Assembly (NCBI RefSeq): GCF_040802235.1
Contig: NC_133167.1
Span: forward strand, 511,001 to 575,000
DNA from: Manis javanica
Lineage: Eukaryota > Chordata > Mammalia > Pholidota > Manidae
Direction of reading: 5' to 3'
DNA: 64,000 nucleotides
The notes beneath the pieces are model-generated. The model ran no database searches, was not told the origin of the DNA, and worked only from the letters and a program-made list of their open reading frames with translations. Below are positions 1 through 12,400 of the stretch, piece after piece; position 1 is the stretch's first letter, and each line of letters begins with the position of its first letter. The translations under genes were made by a program, and so were the position numbers.

Positions 1-789
1 CTGCATTCCTGGGGATTCCTGTGGGGAATTTCCTCCTCCAGCAATTCAAGTGGCAACTTCAGGTTAAGTAACTGATCCTTCTCCCCTAAATGTTTAGAAT
101 AAATAGGTACTCTGGTATCATCATTTTAGTGTCATCAGGAATTTCTGATGGGTTTATTTGTCATCCTTTACGCTGAAATTGCCTCCTCTTGGCCAGTGGG
201 AACCCCTTCAGGTTGGCACCTGCAGCTTTCAGACATGACTGCTCATCTTTGGTCACTTCCTAGTCTCTAACTCGGAGGGGTTTGTGTGGACTCACCTTAA
301 CCATTTCCTCCCACAGACCTGAGATCAGCTGTTTGTCTAAGAACTCTGACATTTCTAGAATGAAGCCATGTGAGTTCAGACTGATACTTCTAATTAAGTA
401 GAAAAGTAGTCGGTTTTTAAAATCATTTGAAGTAAGTCTCTGTTTAGGTCATCTTGATGTATTTTAGGTTCATTTGTTCTAGTTTATTTTCAATTTTGAA
501 AATTATTTAAAACGTGCTCAACTGTCGTTGCTCACCCCGTCCCGTCCTTCCCCTGCCGGGGCACCACCATCAGCCTTTACTGTCATACTGAAGTGCTCTG
601 TGCCCTGGTTTCCTCCTGCCCGTTTTCTGGTGGCGCCCTCTCAGCAGCAGATAGTGGTTGCCTGATTCCTGTACGTGGCTGCGTGCTGCAGCTCAGTCAC
701 GCGTCCCTGCTGCCAAGCGTTTGGGAGCCTTCCTGACGGGCTGTTACAGACCACGTCACAGTAAAGATGAAAGCCTTGTGCAAGAGCTG

Positions 790-1210
790 TCCTCTCACCT
801 AGCATATCTCGGGGTGGCTTCCTAGAAGTATGATGGCTGGGTCAGAGGGTAACCACAGATGTGATTTTGTCGTGACAGCCACAGCCTTGTCTGACCCTTC
901 AAACACTTGGAGTTTTGTCAATCTGGGAGGTAGCTGGGTGTACATGTAATTTTCATTTTATGATGAGCAGGACTGAGCATCTTCAGTGCCTGGAGCACCT
1001 TGCATTTCTCTGCGCATGGGCTGGTCATGGGTGCATTTCTGTCACCTGCAAGTTCTCCATCTTGCTCAGTGACTCAGGCTCCTGAAACCATTCATCGGCA
1101 GTGCACGTCACAAGGAATGGTTCCTGCGCCATTCGTTTTTTGATCTTTGTGTTTTGCTGTGTGAAAGCTATTGGGTAGTCAAGTTCATTGATCTTGTTAT
1201 TTTGAGCCAT
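790..1210. repeat. Ancient LINE-1 fragment (low similarity)
   Basis: Scattered matches to the old L1M ORF2 3' region on the opposite strand: 'gatggctgggtcagagggta', 'ttgtcaatctgggaggta' and 'gcatttctctgcgcatgg' occur in the expected order. It is highly decayed. Confidence 0.45.
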
Positions 1211-1999
1211 TGTTAGGAAAACTTTTTTTCAGTTGTGGGTTGTAAGGAAGTTGGTTTTTGTTTTCTCTGGTGCTTGTTAAGGGTATGCTTCCAATCACTG
1301 ATTTGTTGGAACTTACTGAGAATGGTGCAAGGTACAGACTATGGAGTCAGCACCATTTTTTGAGAGTTTCCCCTAATGACCTGAGAGGCTGTTTAATCCA
1401 GTCCTGAGTTTTCATATTAAGTGGGTCTGTCCTGGGCTTTCACTGCTGCCCTGCTGCTGTGTCTCTGTGCTTAGTGTCCTGTTCTGATGTCTGACACAGC
1501 TGCCACCCCTGCTCAACTACTCTTTCTCAGGGCTTTCCTGTCCCCTCTGTCCTTTTTCCTACCATACAAACTTTAAGTCCACTTTTTTGCTTAAGATTGC
1601 AGAGCCCTTGGGTGGGTGTGTCTGATTCCCGACACACACAGGTCCCACTCTTTGGGCTTCGCATCTAGCTGCTTCATGGCCTTTTTTTTTTTTTTTTTTG
1701 CTCTGGCCTCTGGGAAGTGGTCATCGTTCCCACTCTATCTTCAGCTGTTGTTAGTGTCAGTTAAATGAAGCTGTTGACTTCTGGATTCTAAGTGTTCTTC
1801 CTGTTGGAGACAGTAAGAAGTGAATACAGTAGTGGTTTCCCCAGCTTCCTGGGTGTGCAGTCACACACCTCTTCCCAGTCCAGCCCTTGTGTCCGCTGTG
1901 TGCCCTCGCGCCTGCTCTCGCGTCTCCTCTCAAGGGAGGTTCAGCAGGGTGTGGGCAGCGCACAGCCTCACGGGCCACTCTCCCATGAAGTGTGGCTGG

Positions 2000-2290
2000 C
2001 CCTTGAGCAGTGCAAGTAACGTGCCCACCTCCCTGTGCAGTCAGAAATCCGCACTTGACTTTTGACTCCCCAGAAACTTTACTACTAAGTGCCTCATTTG
2101 ACTGGAAGCCTTACCAGTGACAATAAACAGCCACTTAACACAAATTGTGTTTGTTATATGTATTACGTATTTTATTCTTAGAATAAAGTAAGCTACAGAA
2201 AGGTGTTTTTTCAAGTCACTGCAAATCTCCACAAAGTTTTCCCGTGTAGTTATTGAGAAAGGTCCATGTGTAGGCGAGCCCATGCGTTCA
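2000..2290 (+). mobile_element. Tigger-type (pogo) DNA transposon remnant, copy 1
   Basis: Reads 'cttttgactccccagaaact', 'gactggaagccttaccagtg' and 'acaataaacagccacttaac', the order seen in Tigger2/MER28-type elements, which lack a transposase. A second, related copy lies at ~39.03-39.30 kb. The family name is from memory. Confidence 0.6.
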
Positions 2291-3265
2291 CACTGTGATG
2301 TTTAGGGGTGAGCCGTTAATCTTGTCATATTTAAGGAATACATCCATTGATTTCTACCTTCTTGCACATTTTTATCATGAATAGATTTAAATTTGGTGGA
2401 GATGATCATGTGATTTTCCCCCTATGATGAATTATAGAAATGGATTTTCTAATAGTGAACCATTTTTGAATAAGCCTCGTTTGACCATAGTGTGTAAGCT
2501 GGTGGTCTTTTCTGTGCTAGTTGGGAAGTAAGGACACTTTTTTATTGCTTCTGTGTATAATGTTTCTGTTGTTGAATTGTCCACTATATAGTTATGTCCC
2601 TTGCGACAAAGGGAAGCCGGCTGACCCGTGACTTTCTGCTGCACCAGTGTTGGGAACCTTAATACTTTCCCTTTTTTTTAAGTCCTCTTGTAGATGGCTT
2701 CTCTGTACAGTTAGGAGGCCTGGAAACCCCTTTTCCTCTCACATTTTCCTGTGACCTCAGGAAGCTGCTTAGTTTCTGGCAGTTTGACTCTTTGGATGGA
2801 GGGGTGGGTTGTTTCCGTTTATCTCCTCAGATGGGATGAGCGAGGCAGGAAGGAGAGCTCACGACCAGGTAGCAGCAGCTCCGTGCCGGCTGCTCTCTCG
2901 CTGTGTCCTACCAGGGCGTTAGGGATTAAAGTGGAAAAGAAGACAGCGCTCTTACACATGCCTGTCCTCACGATGTCTACCGCTAGGCCAAAGAGTCATC
3001 GCACAAATGACCACTCTTACAGTCATGACAGCTGAAGGTGTGACTCGGGGCCATGGGAACGTAGCACACGTGGACTTACTGTAGCCTGGGGGTCAGGGCA
3101 GGCTTCCCCTAAAAGGTGCTGTTTAACCTGAGACTATTCTAAAGGCGTGGGGGGATTTGGCTAGGTAAGAATGGTATTCCAGCCAGGCATAATATCAGAG
3201 AAATTTGCTTTTTTGGAACCTATAAAAAAATTTTTTTCTTAGTCTTGGTTCTCATCCTGTCGTAG

Positions 3266-3472
3266 GCCTCAGCAACTGTTGCCATTCCCAAAGAACACCA
3301 TCGCTTTGTTATTGGCAAAAATGGAGAGAAACTGCAAGACTTGGAGCTAAAAACTGCAACCAAAATCCAGATCCCGCGCCCAGATGATGCCAGCAATCAG
3401 ATCCGGATCACTGGCACCAAAGAGGGCATCGAGAAAGCTCGCCACGAGGTCCTGCTCATCTCTGCAGAGCAG
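3266..3472 (+). CDS. HDLBP: HDLBP exon: KH1
   Basis: The acceptor ends in gtcgtag and the donor is AG|gtgagg. The 69 codons, starting ASATVAIP, hold one whole KH repeat with loop IGKNGEKL and end at LLISAEQ. Phase 0 on both sides. The preceding exon, which should end in ...TQ, is outside the window. Confidence 0.95.
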
Positions 3473-6400
3473 GTGAGGCCAGCCATGGCATGGTGGGCGT
3501 GCAGCAGCCTGGGCTCTGGCCACTAGAAGTCCTGTGTGTCCTCCATTGGTGTCCAGGGCTGTGTTCTCATGCTCCGTCCTTCCCTTCCCAGGACAAACGT
3601 GCCGTGGAGAGGCTCGAGGTGGAGAAGGCATTCCACCCCTTCATCGCGGGGCCTTACAATCGACTTGTCGGTGAGATCATGCAGGAAACAGGGACGCGCA
3701 TCAACATCCCACCGCCCAGCGTCAACCGGACAGAAATCGTCTTCACTGGAGAGAAGGAGCAGCTGGCTCAGGCTGTGGCTCGCATCAAGAAGATCTATGA
3801 GGAGAAGGTGAGGTTGAGGAGGGGCCCATAGGCAGAAACAGAGGCCGGGGCTTGTGGTCTGGAGCCGGGGTGTAGGCCCCCCCTGCCCCTTCCTTCCCTT
3901 TTATCCCTGGAGAGCTTGCCTCCCCAGTCAGGATGTGAGCCCGGCCCCGACTCTGGAACAGGGTCAGAGCTCTGCTAGGCCGGCTGCCGCCTGGTCCCTG
4001 CCCGCGCTTGCCCTGCCCTGGACTGGGCTGCCTGGGGGCTGGCTGCCACTCAGAGCTGGTCTTAGAGTGAGCCGTTGGCCCATGACATTGGTGGGCTTGA
4101 GGTCTGCAGCATGTCCCTTTATTTGGGAATGGGACTTGATTTTCCATTCTTCCAAGTCACAGTGACCAGTCTTGCCTTGACTTAAATTCTCAGGTAGTCT
4201 TGAGGAGAAAACCAATCCTTGATCAGAGGCCTGTCTGAGGAGTGTCATAAGCCTCAGCCGCTGCGGTTCGGGGCCCTGCGCCCTGCCCCCGCCCTTCTGG
4301 CAGCAGCAGTCTGTCCCCGCCCGCCCCTCTGACACTCACCGTGCTCTCGCTTAGAAAAAGAAGACCACAACCATCGCGGTGGAGGTGAAGAAATCCCAGC
4401 ACAAATATGTCATCGGGCCCAAAGGCAACTCCCTGCAGGAGATCCTGGAAAGAACCGGGGTCTCCGTGGAGATGCCGCCCTCAGACAGCATCTCCGAGAC
4501 GGTGATTCTCCGAGGGGAGCCCGAAAAGCTAGGGCAGGCCCTGACAGAGGTCTACGCCAAGGTCAGTGCCCCTCCCCTGGCACGGGCTCCTGGCAGCGGT
4601 CCTGGGGCGGGGGTACAGCCCCGCAGCACATGGTGGGGTGCTCGCCCGCCCCCAGACCCCGGGGTGGCCTGGCTTTGGCCGCTGTGTGACTATGCGCAGC
4701 AAACCCACAGGCCTCCCTTGTGTTCCCAGGCCAACAGCTTCGCGGTCTCCTCTGTCTCTGCTCCTTCCTGGCTTCACCGTTTCATCATCGGCAAGAAAGG
4801 GCAGAACCTGGCCAGAATCACCCAGCAGATGCCAAAGGTACGCGCGCACCGTCGGCCTGCCGGGCAGTTGGCCTTGTGCTGTGCTGTTTGTCCTGTGGGC
4901 ACTTTGGAAACTGGCACATTTTTCAGAAGCCAGCTTTGTGTGACATTCAGCTTCCGTGATTAGCTAAGGAAGAGCAGAATAAGATTTTTAAAACGTCTGT
5001 GTCATCTTTTGGTCTTTGTAACCAGAGAGAATGTATATTTCTAGGTTTGACGGTATTTTGTAGAACGTGGTTTGTAAGCTCTGACGAGCAGGCCTGTGTG
5101 CAGTGCTGCAGGGTGTGGGGTCAGTGGGCCTTCATCCTGTGTTGTCCTTGAGGTCTTCCCAGTTTTCCAGAGGAGACAGGATGGTGCACTTGAGCACGTC
5201 CTCCCCCACACCCCTGTGCTGGGCAGGCTGCCGCCAGGTGGCTTTCCTGTGAGCTGCATCTTGGCCCACCAAGCAGCTGCCACTGCTCCACAGGGCCAGT
5301 CCCCTTTCCTGTCCTTGTCACGTCACCACCTCCTTACCAGGGGGCAGGTCTTCATGGATTACAATCTCATCCCTGTTACCGTCTCGTTCTGTATGAGACC
5401 AGAGGAGGCAGCACACTGAGCGGGGGCAGCCCTGGAGCTGTGAGCACTGGGCACTGGCGTCGCTTTGCATGAGTGGTTTTGGAGGCAGGCATGGTGAAGC
5501 ATCTTGCAGTCCCCATTTTTGGTGAAGGAGGTGATTAGACCACAGTGCTTAGTGTCCGAGCTGTGGGCACCCCGACCCCTGCAGCTCCTCGTGGGGTCTG
5601 TGCAGTTTTGGATCAGCCAGCGCCCTGGGCTCGGAGGGCACTGCCACTGTGCTTCCATCTTGACCGCCTCTGTCCTCACTCCGGCACGGCAGGTTCACAT
5701 CGAGTTCACAGAGGGCGAGGACAGGATCACCCTGGAGGGCCCCACGGAGGATGTCAGCGTGGCCCAGGAACAGATCGAAGCCATGGTCAAGGACTTGGTA
5801 GGCGCCCCTCCGAGGACCACAGGTGCCGCTGGAGTGAGGGGCTCTGATCCCAGTGCTTCCCGCAGACCCCCTGTGGGCGGGCGCAGGGGTGGAGGGCTGC
5901 CTGCTGACAGACTCAGAGATAGGCTGGCCAGGGGCGGGAGAGGTGTGGAGAGAGGAGACCTTTATTTTGAAGAGGGACCTTCCAAGGTGCCAGAAGGACA
6001 ACTTCACAACAGTTCTAGCAGCCGGAGAGCGAGAAGCCAGCAGCCGCCGGCCTCTGGACTCCAGCTCTGGCCGGTGCCCCAGCCCCCAGCGCGTCTCATG
6101 GCCTTGACGCCTGTCCGTGGGCCGCTCTGCTCCTCCCGTAGATTAACCGGATGGACTATGTGGAGATCAACATCGACCACAAGTTCCACAGGCACCTCAT
6201 CGGGAAGAGCGGAGCTAACAGTGAGTGGTGCTCGCGGTGTGCGGTGTGAAGGCATTGAGGCTTCTGAGCATCCTTGTCTCCTCCTCGGGCCGTGGTCGGT
6301 CTGGAGGTGGACGCAGGGAACCTGATTGGGTCCCCTGCGTAGCCGTAGGGGCCCTAGGATTCCCTCCTTCCCCCTGCAGCCAGGCCTCCCTGCCGAGCAC

Positions 6401-9400
6401 ACCCGAACCTGGGGCCTGGGGAATAAGAGATTGAGAATGGCCAAGTCAGACAACACAGGGGGCAGGGAGAGGCTGTCTGTTGGGCAAGTAGAAAGCTGTC
6501 AGCCTGGGTCCAGCGTTGGACTTGTCAAGGTCAGACTGGCAGCACGGCTGTGGGGCGCCATAGTACACGTTACGTGGGCACTGTGCTGGAATCCCAGGGG
6601 GCTGTAAGAGCCGCTCCTTTGTCAGTTTGACTGGAAGGCTGTTGTCCATCATGGTGCTTAGTTCTGAACACAGCTCTGGCTCATGTGTTTCCTTTGTTGG
6701 GAGGCAAGAGGACCCTGTTCTGGGGTCTCCCCTGAGTTGCAGGGTCCCGCTGGTGTGGACATGGTGCCTCTGTGAGCACACCCCTTCAGTTCTTGCCCTC
6801 TGCGGTCCATTTCCTGTCCGAGGTCAAGCTGGGCACCTCTGCCTTGCTGGCTGCCAGGGTTGTGTCTGGGGCCACTTGAAGTGTCAGGGGGAGTCCGCAC
6901 CTGTGGACGGCCCCCACAGTACTCACAGTGCTGCCTGGACTGTGCACCAGAAGCCGACTTTTGTCCATCTTTCTCGCTGGTTTTTGTTTGGGTTCGTCGT
7001 GGTGTTTTCTTAGACATGAGGACGCGCAGGGCCGCTCGGTGTGGTCCAGGGACTGTGTCTGCTCTGTGTTCTGGTTCCATTGCCCACCCACCTCCTCTTT
7101 CATGATCTGAGATCTGTCGTCTGGTTTCTGTGCCTGTGGCTTTTGTCCTGTGCGGTTCCACCTTGGAGCAGTTCATCGGCTCCTGAGCGTCTGGTGACCC
7201 TCTAAGGAGCGTGGCTCCCCGTACTGCACACTGGGCAAAATGCCCACCTGGTTTCCTAGTGATGACACTTCTCCAGCTGTGGGGACCTGGCTCTCTGACA
7301 TGGGCACTGGGCTCTGTCCAGACAGTGACAGGAAGAGGTTTTCAACCTACACTTGTTCTGCAAAGTCAGCGAAGAGCTCAGTTTGGTCTGAACTGACAGT
7401 GGAGCCTCTCGGCAGCGGCACGGCCTCCTTGGGGCTCGAAAGTGCTCACGGGGGACTTGTCGCATGGGAGGGCTACTGATTTTTAATGGTTATTTTTGGA
7501 GAGCAAGCAGTTCTTTTTTACTTGAGAGCAGTTTCCAAATGTGTCTTTCCATCACAGACACCTGAGCTCTTTCGGCTATTCTAAAGCCCCAGTCACGCCC
7601 CACATCAGCTACATCCCCATCTCTGAGCAGCCCAGCTGTTGAAGCCTGAGGGGCAGTGCCAGCACGTGGTCAGCTGGTACAGGGCACACCTGGCTCACTT
7701 GAGAAAATGGGCAGTTGTGCTCTGGAGGTCTGACCATCATCTCTGTCTGTGGGGAGGCTGATGAGGTTGTTTGGGGTCTTAGCCCCATGCCATCATGTGG
7801 CTGGTCATCGGTGGGGTGTCACAGATGCTGAGCCCAAAAGGGATTTCTCTGTACCCTTCAGTAAACAGAATCAAAGACCAGTACAAGGTGTCCGTGCGCA
7901 TCCCTCCTGACAGCGAGAAGAGCAGCCTGGTCCGCATCGAGGGGGACCCGCAGGGCGTGCAGCAGGCCAAGCGGGAGCTGCTGGAGCTGGCCTCTCGCAT
8001 GGTAAGTCCTTCAGCCGGTGCCTCCGGAGGCCGCGAGTGCTCACCTGTCAGCCGCCCCTGTGGGGCAGCGCGGTCTGCAGGCAGTCGTGAAGGACCGAGT
8101 CGCCTGCCCTCCTGTTGGATCCAGCGGAGTCTGTCACAGCGGCCATGCTTCCTGGGTCCTCCTCAGGTCGCTGGGCCGCGCCTGCTGTGCTGGGAGATGC
8201 TGGGGCTCTGCGGCAGGGTTCCTGGCCTGGGCCAAACCCAAGGATCTGTGAAGCCCAGTTGTCGAGCACAGGGATTGGGATGGACTCCTCTGGGTTCTTA
8301 CAGGTACCCGGGTGATTCTCAGGCGCAGTCAGGGTCAGAACACTCACTGTGTTTTACTCTGCCAGCCAAGGTGGGGCCTCACCCCTCCTCCCAGGGGAAC
8401 GTGCTGCTCTCCCTGGGCTCAACTGCAAGGACACGCACGTTTTCCTGACCCTGAGTCAAGTGCAGATAACCATGTCACATGATTGTCAACCTTGGCTGCA
8501 TGTGCCAGTCTCCTGGGTACCTGTAAGAACGGGTGAGAATACCACCTGAGTGCTGTGGCTAAGCGTGGGCCTGTGCAGAAGGGCAGAAAGGCCCGTGAGG
8601 AGCAGCCCAGGGCTTGCTGCTGTGCACCTAGGCCCCGCCGCCCAGCACCTGTGCATGCCTGGGGAGTCTCCCACCCAGTTTTCCCAGTTGTCACCTTTCT
8701 CAGCTATAATCTAGGGTGTAGATTCCACTTTCCACTGCCCTGTGACATCCCTGAGCTCCTTGCTGGCCAGGGTCCCTGTCTCTGGAGTATCTGGTGCCTA
8801 CACCACCCTGCTGAACCCTTGTCCTGCCCACCTCATGCCAGTCATCCGTCTTTCAGAATCCTTCAGAATGCTGCTTGGCCGAGGTGTTCTGCCTTGTGCT
8901 GCAGCTCTGTGTCCTGTGTTGCTGCTGCTGTGTCACTGGGGCCTTGGAAGAGGGTGGACACCATGGTGGTGCAGTGCCTGTCAGGGCTGTTCATTATCCT
9001 GCACGGGGAAGTGCTGCCCACCTCCCGGAGGGGGGGGGGTTAGGCTGTGCAGGTGCTCAGGCCTGTGGCCCTCAGTGCTCGTTCAGGCGGAGTGCTGAGG
9101 AAGGCCCCGGAACCTGCGGTGCCACAGGCGCACTGGGCTGAGGTCCAGCACTTCTCACTGTGCTTCGTGTAGAAGATCAACATGCGGGCAGCGTGGTGGC
9201 TGCTGGAGGGAGCAGGCACCCCGTAACTGGTGCTCCTCCTGTAAGGGGGTGCTTCAGGGCTGCACCTGGGTGCCACCTCGCGACTGCTCAGCCTGTGCTG
9301 GGCTGTACCCTGGTCCCCAGGGCTCTCAGACGCCTCGTGTGAGGGGGAGTTGCTCACTGGTTTAACACCGATGACATCCTCTGCTTCAACTGTGTCTTTA

Positions 9401-12400
9401 GGAAAACGAGCGTACCAAGGATCTAATCATTGAGCAAAGATTTCATCGCACAATCATTGGGCAGAAGGGTGAACGGATCCGTGAAATCCGCGACAAATTC
9501 CCAGAGGTAATTTCCCAAGGGTGTTCTTTTTAGCACTAGGGGTGATCTGATTGGCACTGGGGGATCAGTGTCTCAGGATTTTGGAATCCAGTCTTAACAC
9601 TAATGGATTTCAGACTCCTGATGGTTTCTTCCTAGGTTATCATCAACTTTCCAGACCCAGCACAAAAAAGTGATATTGTCCAACTCAGAGGGCCGAAGAA
9701 TGAGGTGGAAAAATGCACAAAATACATGCAGAAGATGGTGGCAGATCTGGTAGGGGACATGTTCATCCTTTGTGCTGTGGCACTGCTTTGGCACCATGAT
9801 GGCCGGGGGCTGGGGCCCTGGCTTCAGGACACTGGGTGCCTCTGCCTCCTCGGGGCCTGAGAGCAAGCAGCGATGTCGTCTCTGAGCACCTGGTGTTTGG
9901 TCTGATGGAAATGGCTGCAGACATCAGTGTGTTGTGGGGTCAGAGTGGGACAGGCCCCATTTCCTGTGCTGGGCCAGCTTGTTTACTAGGGGGGTCTTCA
10001 GATACCTGGGTGAGGAACTGTCCCATGCAGTGAGGAGAGCCAGTTACACAGGAGCTGAGGAGTTACTTGTTGGCCTGTTAGCTTCCTCAAGACCTGGAGT
10101 GAAGGACGAGTTTGCCAGTGTGGGTGTGATCAGTGGGAAGGCTGCAGGAAGCCTGTGCTTCCCGCAGTTTCGGGGGTGGGCTCAGCTCAGTATCACTGCA
10201 GCAAGCCAGTGGGGTGGCCCCTGCGCTGAGCTCCTCGGCTACCTGGGGCTGTGGGGCCTGTGTGCCCCTTTGTGTGTCCTGGCCTCTCCCTGCTCTCAGC
10301 CAGCTCTGGTCCTGGGTGTGGCATGGAGTCCCTCTTACCCCGAGTGTTAGAGGAGGGCACCTGGCCGCTCCAGAGTGCCTCTGGATCGTAGCACGTGCGT
10401 TTGACACATGGCAGGTTCTGTCGCTGCTGTTCATGAAGGGCTTTGTGTTTGCTGACAAGGACATGCCAGGGTAGCTTGGCTGAGTCATCTCACCTGTCCT
10501 CATGATAGACCCTGGAAGACCAGATGGTGGGACAGAGTCTGTCGCCTCAAATGGCCTTCGGGGACAGAAGGGGTACTTGACTTTAGTGTGACAGTTAATT
10601 GTGCCATCTCTCTCATTTTAAGGTGGAAAACAGCTACTCGATTTCTGTCCCGATCTTCAAACAGTTCCACAAGAACATCATTGGGAAAGGAGGTGCAAAT
10701 ATTAAAAAGGTGACTGGCCAGTCTGTCCCCTGAATGTGGGCTCTTCTGGCCTTGCCCTGTAGCCCTGCACCATTCTGGCTTTACCTCTGAGGGAGGGAGC
10801 CTCACGTAGCCCTGGGCTCTGTCTCAGCTGAGAAGCCAGATTCTCCTGATCTGCTCTCTTGTAGATTCGGGAAGAGAGCAACACCAAGATCGACCTTCCA
10901 GCAGAGAACAGCAATTCAGAGACCATTGTCATCACCGGCAAGCGGGCCAACTGTGAGGCTGCCCGGAGCCGCATCCTGTCCATCCAGAAAGACCTGGTAA
11001 TGGGGTGCTGAATGGAGAGGCGCTGACCGGGCTCTCGGGTGTGGGAGCCTCAGCAGCTCCCTTGGCGTGGGCCTGGGGTTTAGGCCCGCGGGCAGGTGGC
11101 CCTCACTCACCAGGGAGAAGGCCTCGGTCTGGGGTTTGGGCCTGCTGCAGGCTTCCCGCCACTCAGCTCTCGTGGTGCTTGGGTGGGTACATGGAAGTCA
11201 TCATGTCATGAAGGTGCTAGATGTTTCCTTGTCAATTTTTGAGAAATTTACATGGAAGAAACTATTAAGTGTTTAAAGGGTAATTTGCTAGGTTTTGATG
11301 TGTACTCCCACAGAGTCATATCCACAGCCAAGGGGAGGAACATACCCATTGCCCCCGAGATGGCCTCTGCCCCCTTCTGTGCTGCCTTGTCCCACTCGCT
11401 GCCCAGGCCCCCACGTGCCCCGATTCCGTGTCCCGCCCCAGGAGCAGAGTCAGGATGTCCTGCCAGCTCTCTGGACGACGACGGCCTCCCCGGCTGGTCC
11501 TGAGGGGCAGCCGCCAGCCATGGTGTCCCGCAAACCCCTGCGCTGCTCTGTGGCCGCACAGTGCTTCGGGGCATGGGTACAGGGTCTGCCTCCTTGCCTG
11601 AGCTTTGAAGTTTGTGTTTCAAGGGCTTTTCTGTTTCATCTACATTGTCAAAGTTTATTAACAGGATTTTCATCACATCCCAGTCACCCTTTCACTGTAG
11701 TGGCGTCATCTTTCTCATCCCAAGTATATAATTTACGTCATTATGCAGTGACTTCTCTTACCCCTGATTGTATTCCTGGCTCTCGAATCTGTTTTTCATA
11801 TTAAAGTGGGCTTCATTTAGGCAGCTTGATTCTTCATTCAGTCTGACAGTCCGCCTCTTCAATGGACGTGACAGTAGCGGGCATCGCCGAATGCTCGCCC
11901 TAAGCATGTTTGCCATCGGCCAGTATACGAAGTTCTTACAGTAGTGTTGACTGTATTTTTAAGGTGATCTAAATACTAGGAAATCCTTGCCTGTCTGCCC
12001 CTGTGAATGTACCCTCTGTGCCCTGCCTGTATGTCACACCCACACCCACGCCAGCCATGGACCTTTTCCCTGTGCCCTTGTGGTTTGCCCCTTTCAGAGT
12101 GACGTGGAGTCGGAACTGTGGAGCATGTGGCCTTTTCAGGTCGGCCTCTGCTGCTTAGCCATGAGTGATGCCACGGATCATGCAGGAAGATATGTTTAGG
12201 TTTATAAGAAACCACCAGACTGTCCAAGTGGCCGCACCCTGTTCATCCCCACCGGCTATGGCACTAGCTCCCGTGGCCCTGCCTTCAGGTGGCTGGCACT
12301 TGCCTTAAGTTTCATTTGGGGCTCGGCCTCACCGTCATCGCTTACGGTTCCTGATGAGATCTGAAGCCGTCTTTGCTTTGCTCCACTGCACAGACAGACT

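Larger units (their letters stand above)
1..3265 (+). other. HDLBP intron (partial) with old repeats
   Basis: The window opens inside the intron that precedes the KH1 exon. It holds a weak LINE-1-like stretch (~790-1210), an 18-base T run at 1682-1699 and a Tigger-type DNA transposon remnant (~2000-2290). No coding exon is visible in it: the expected preceding vigilin exon (GEGEQAKICLEIM...) is absent. Confidence 0.8.

Noticed and set aside
1-60. Stretch PAIQVAT resembling vigilin N-terminal PQQIKVAT
   Set aside because: The exon order would be wrong: the exon encoding residues ~75-151 would have to lie between this point and 3266 and is absent. It also runs into a stop after nine residues.
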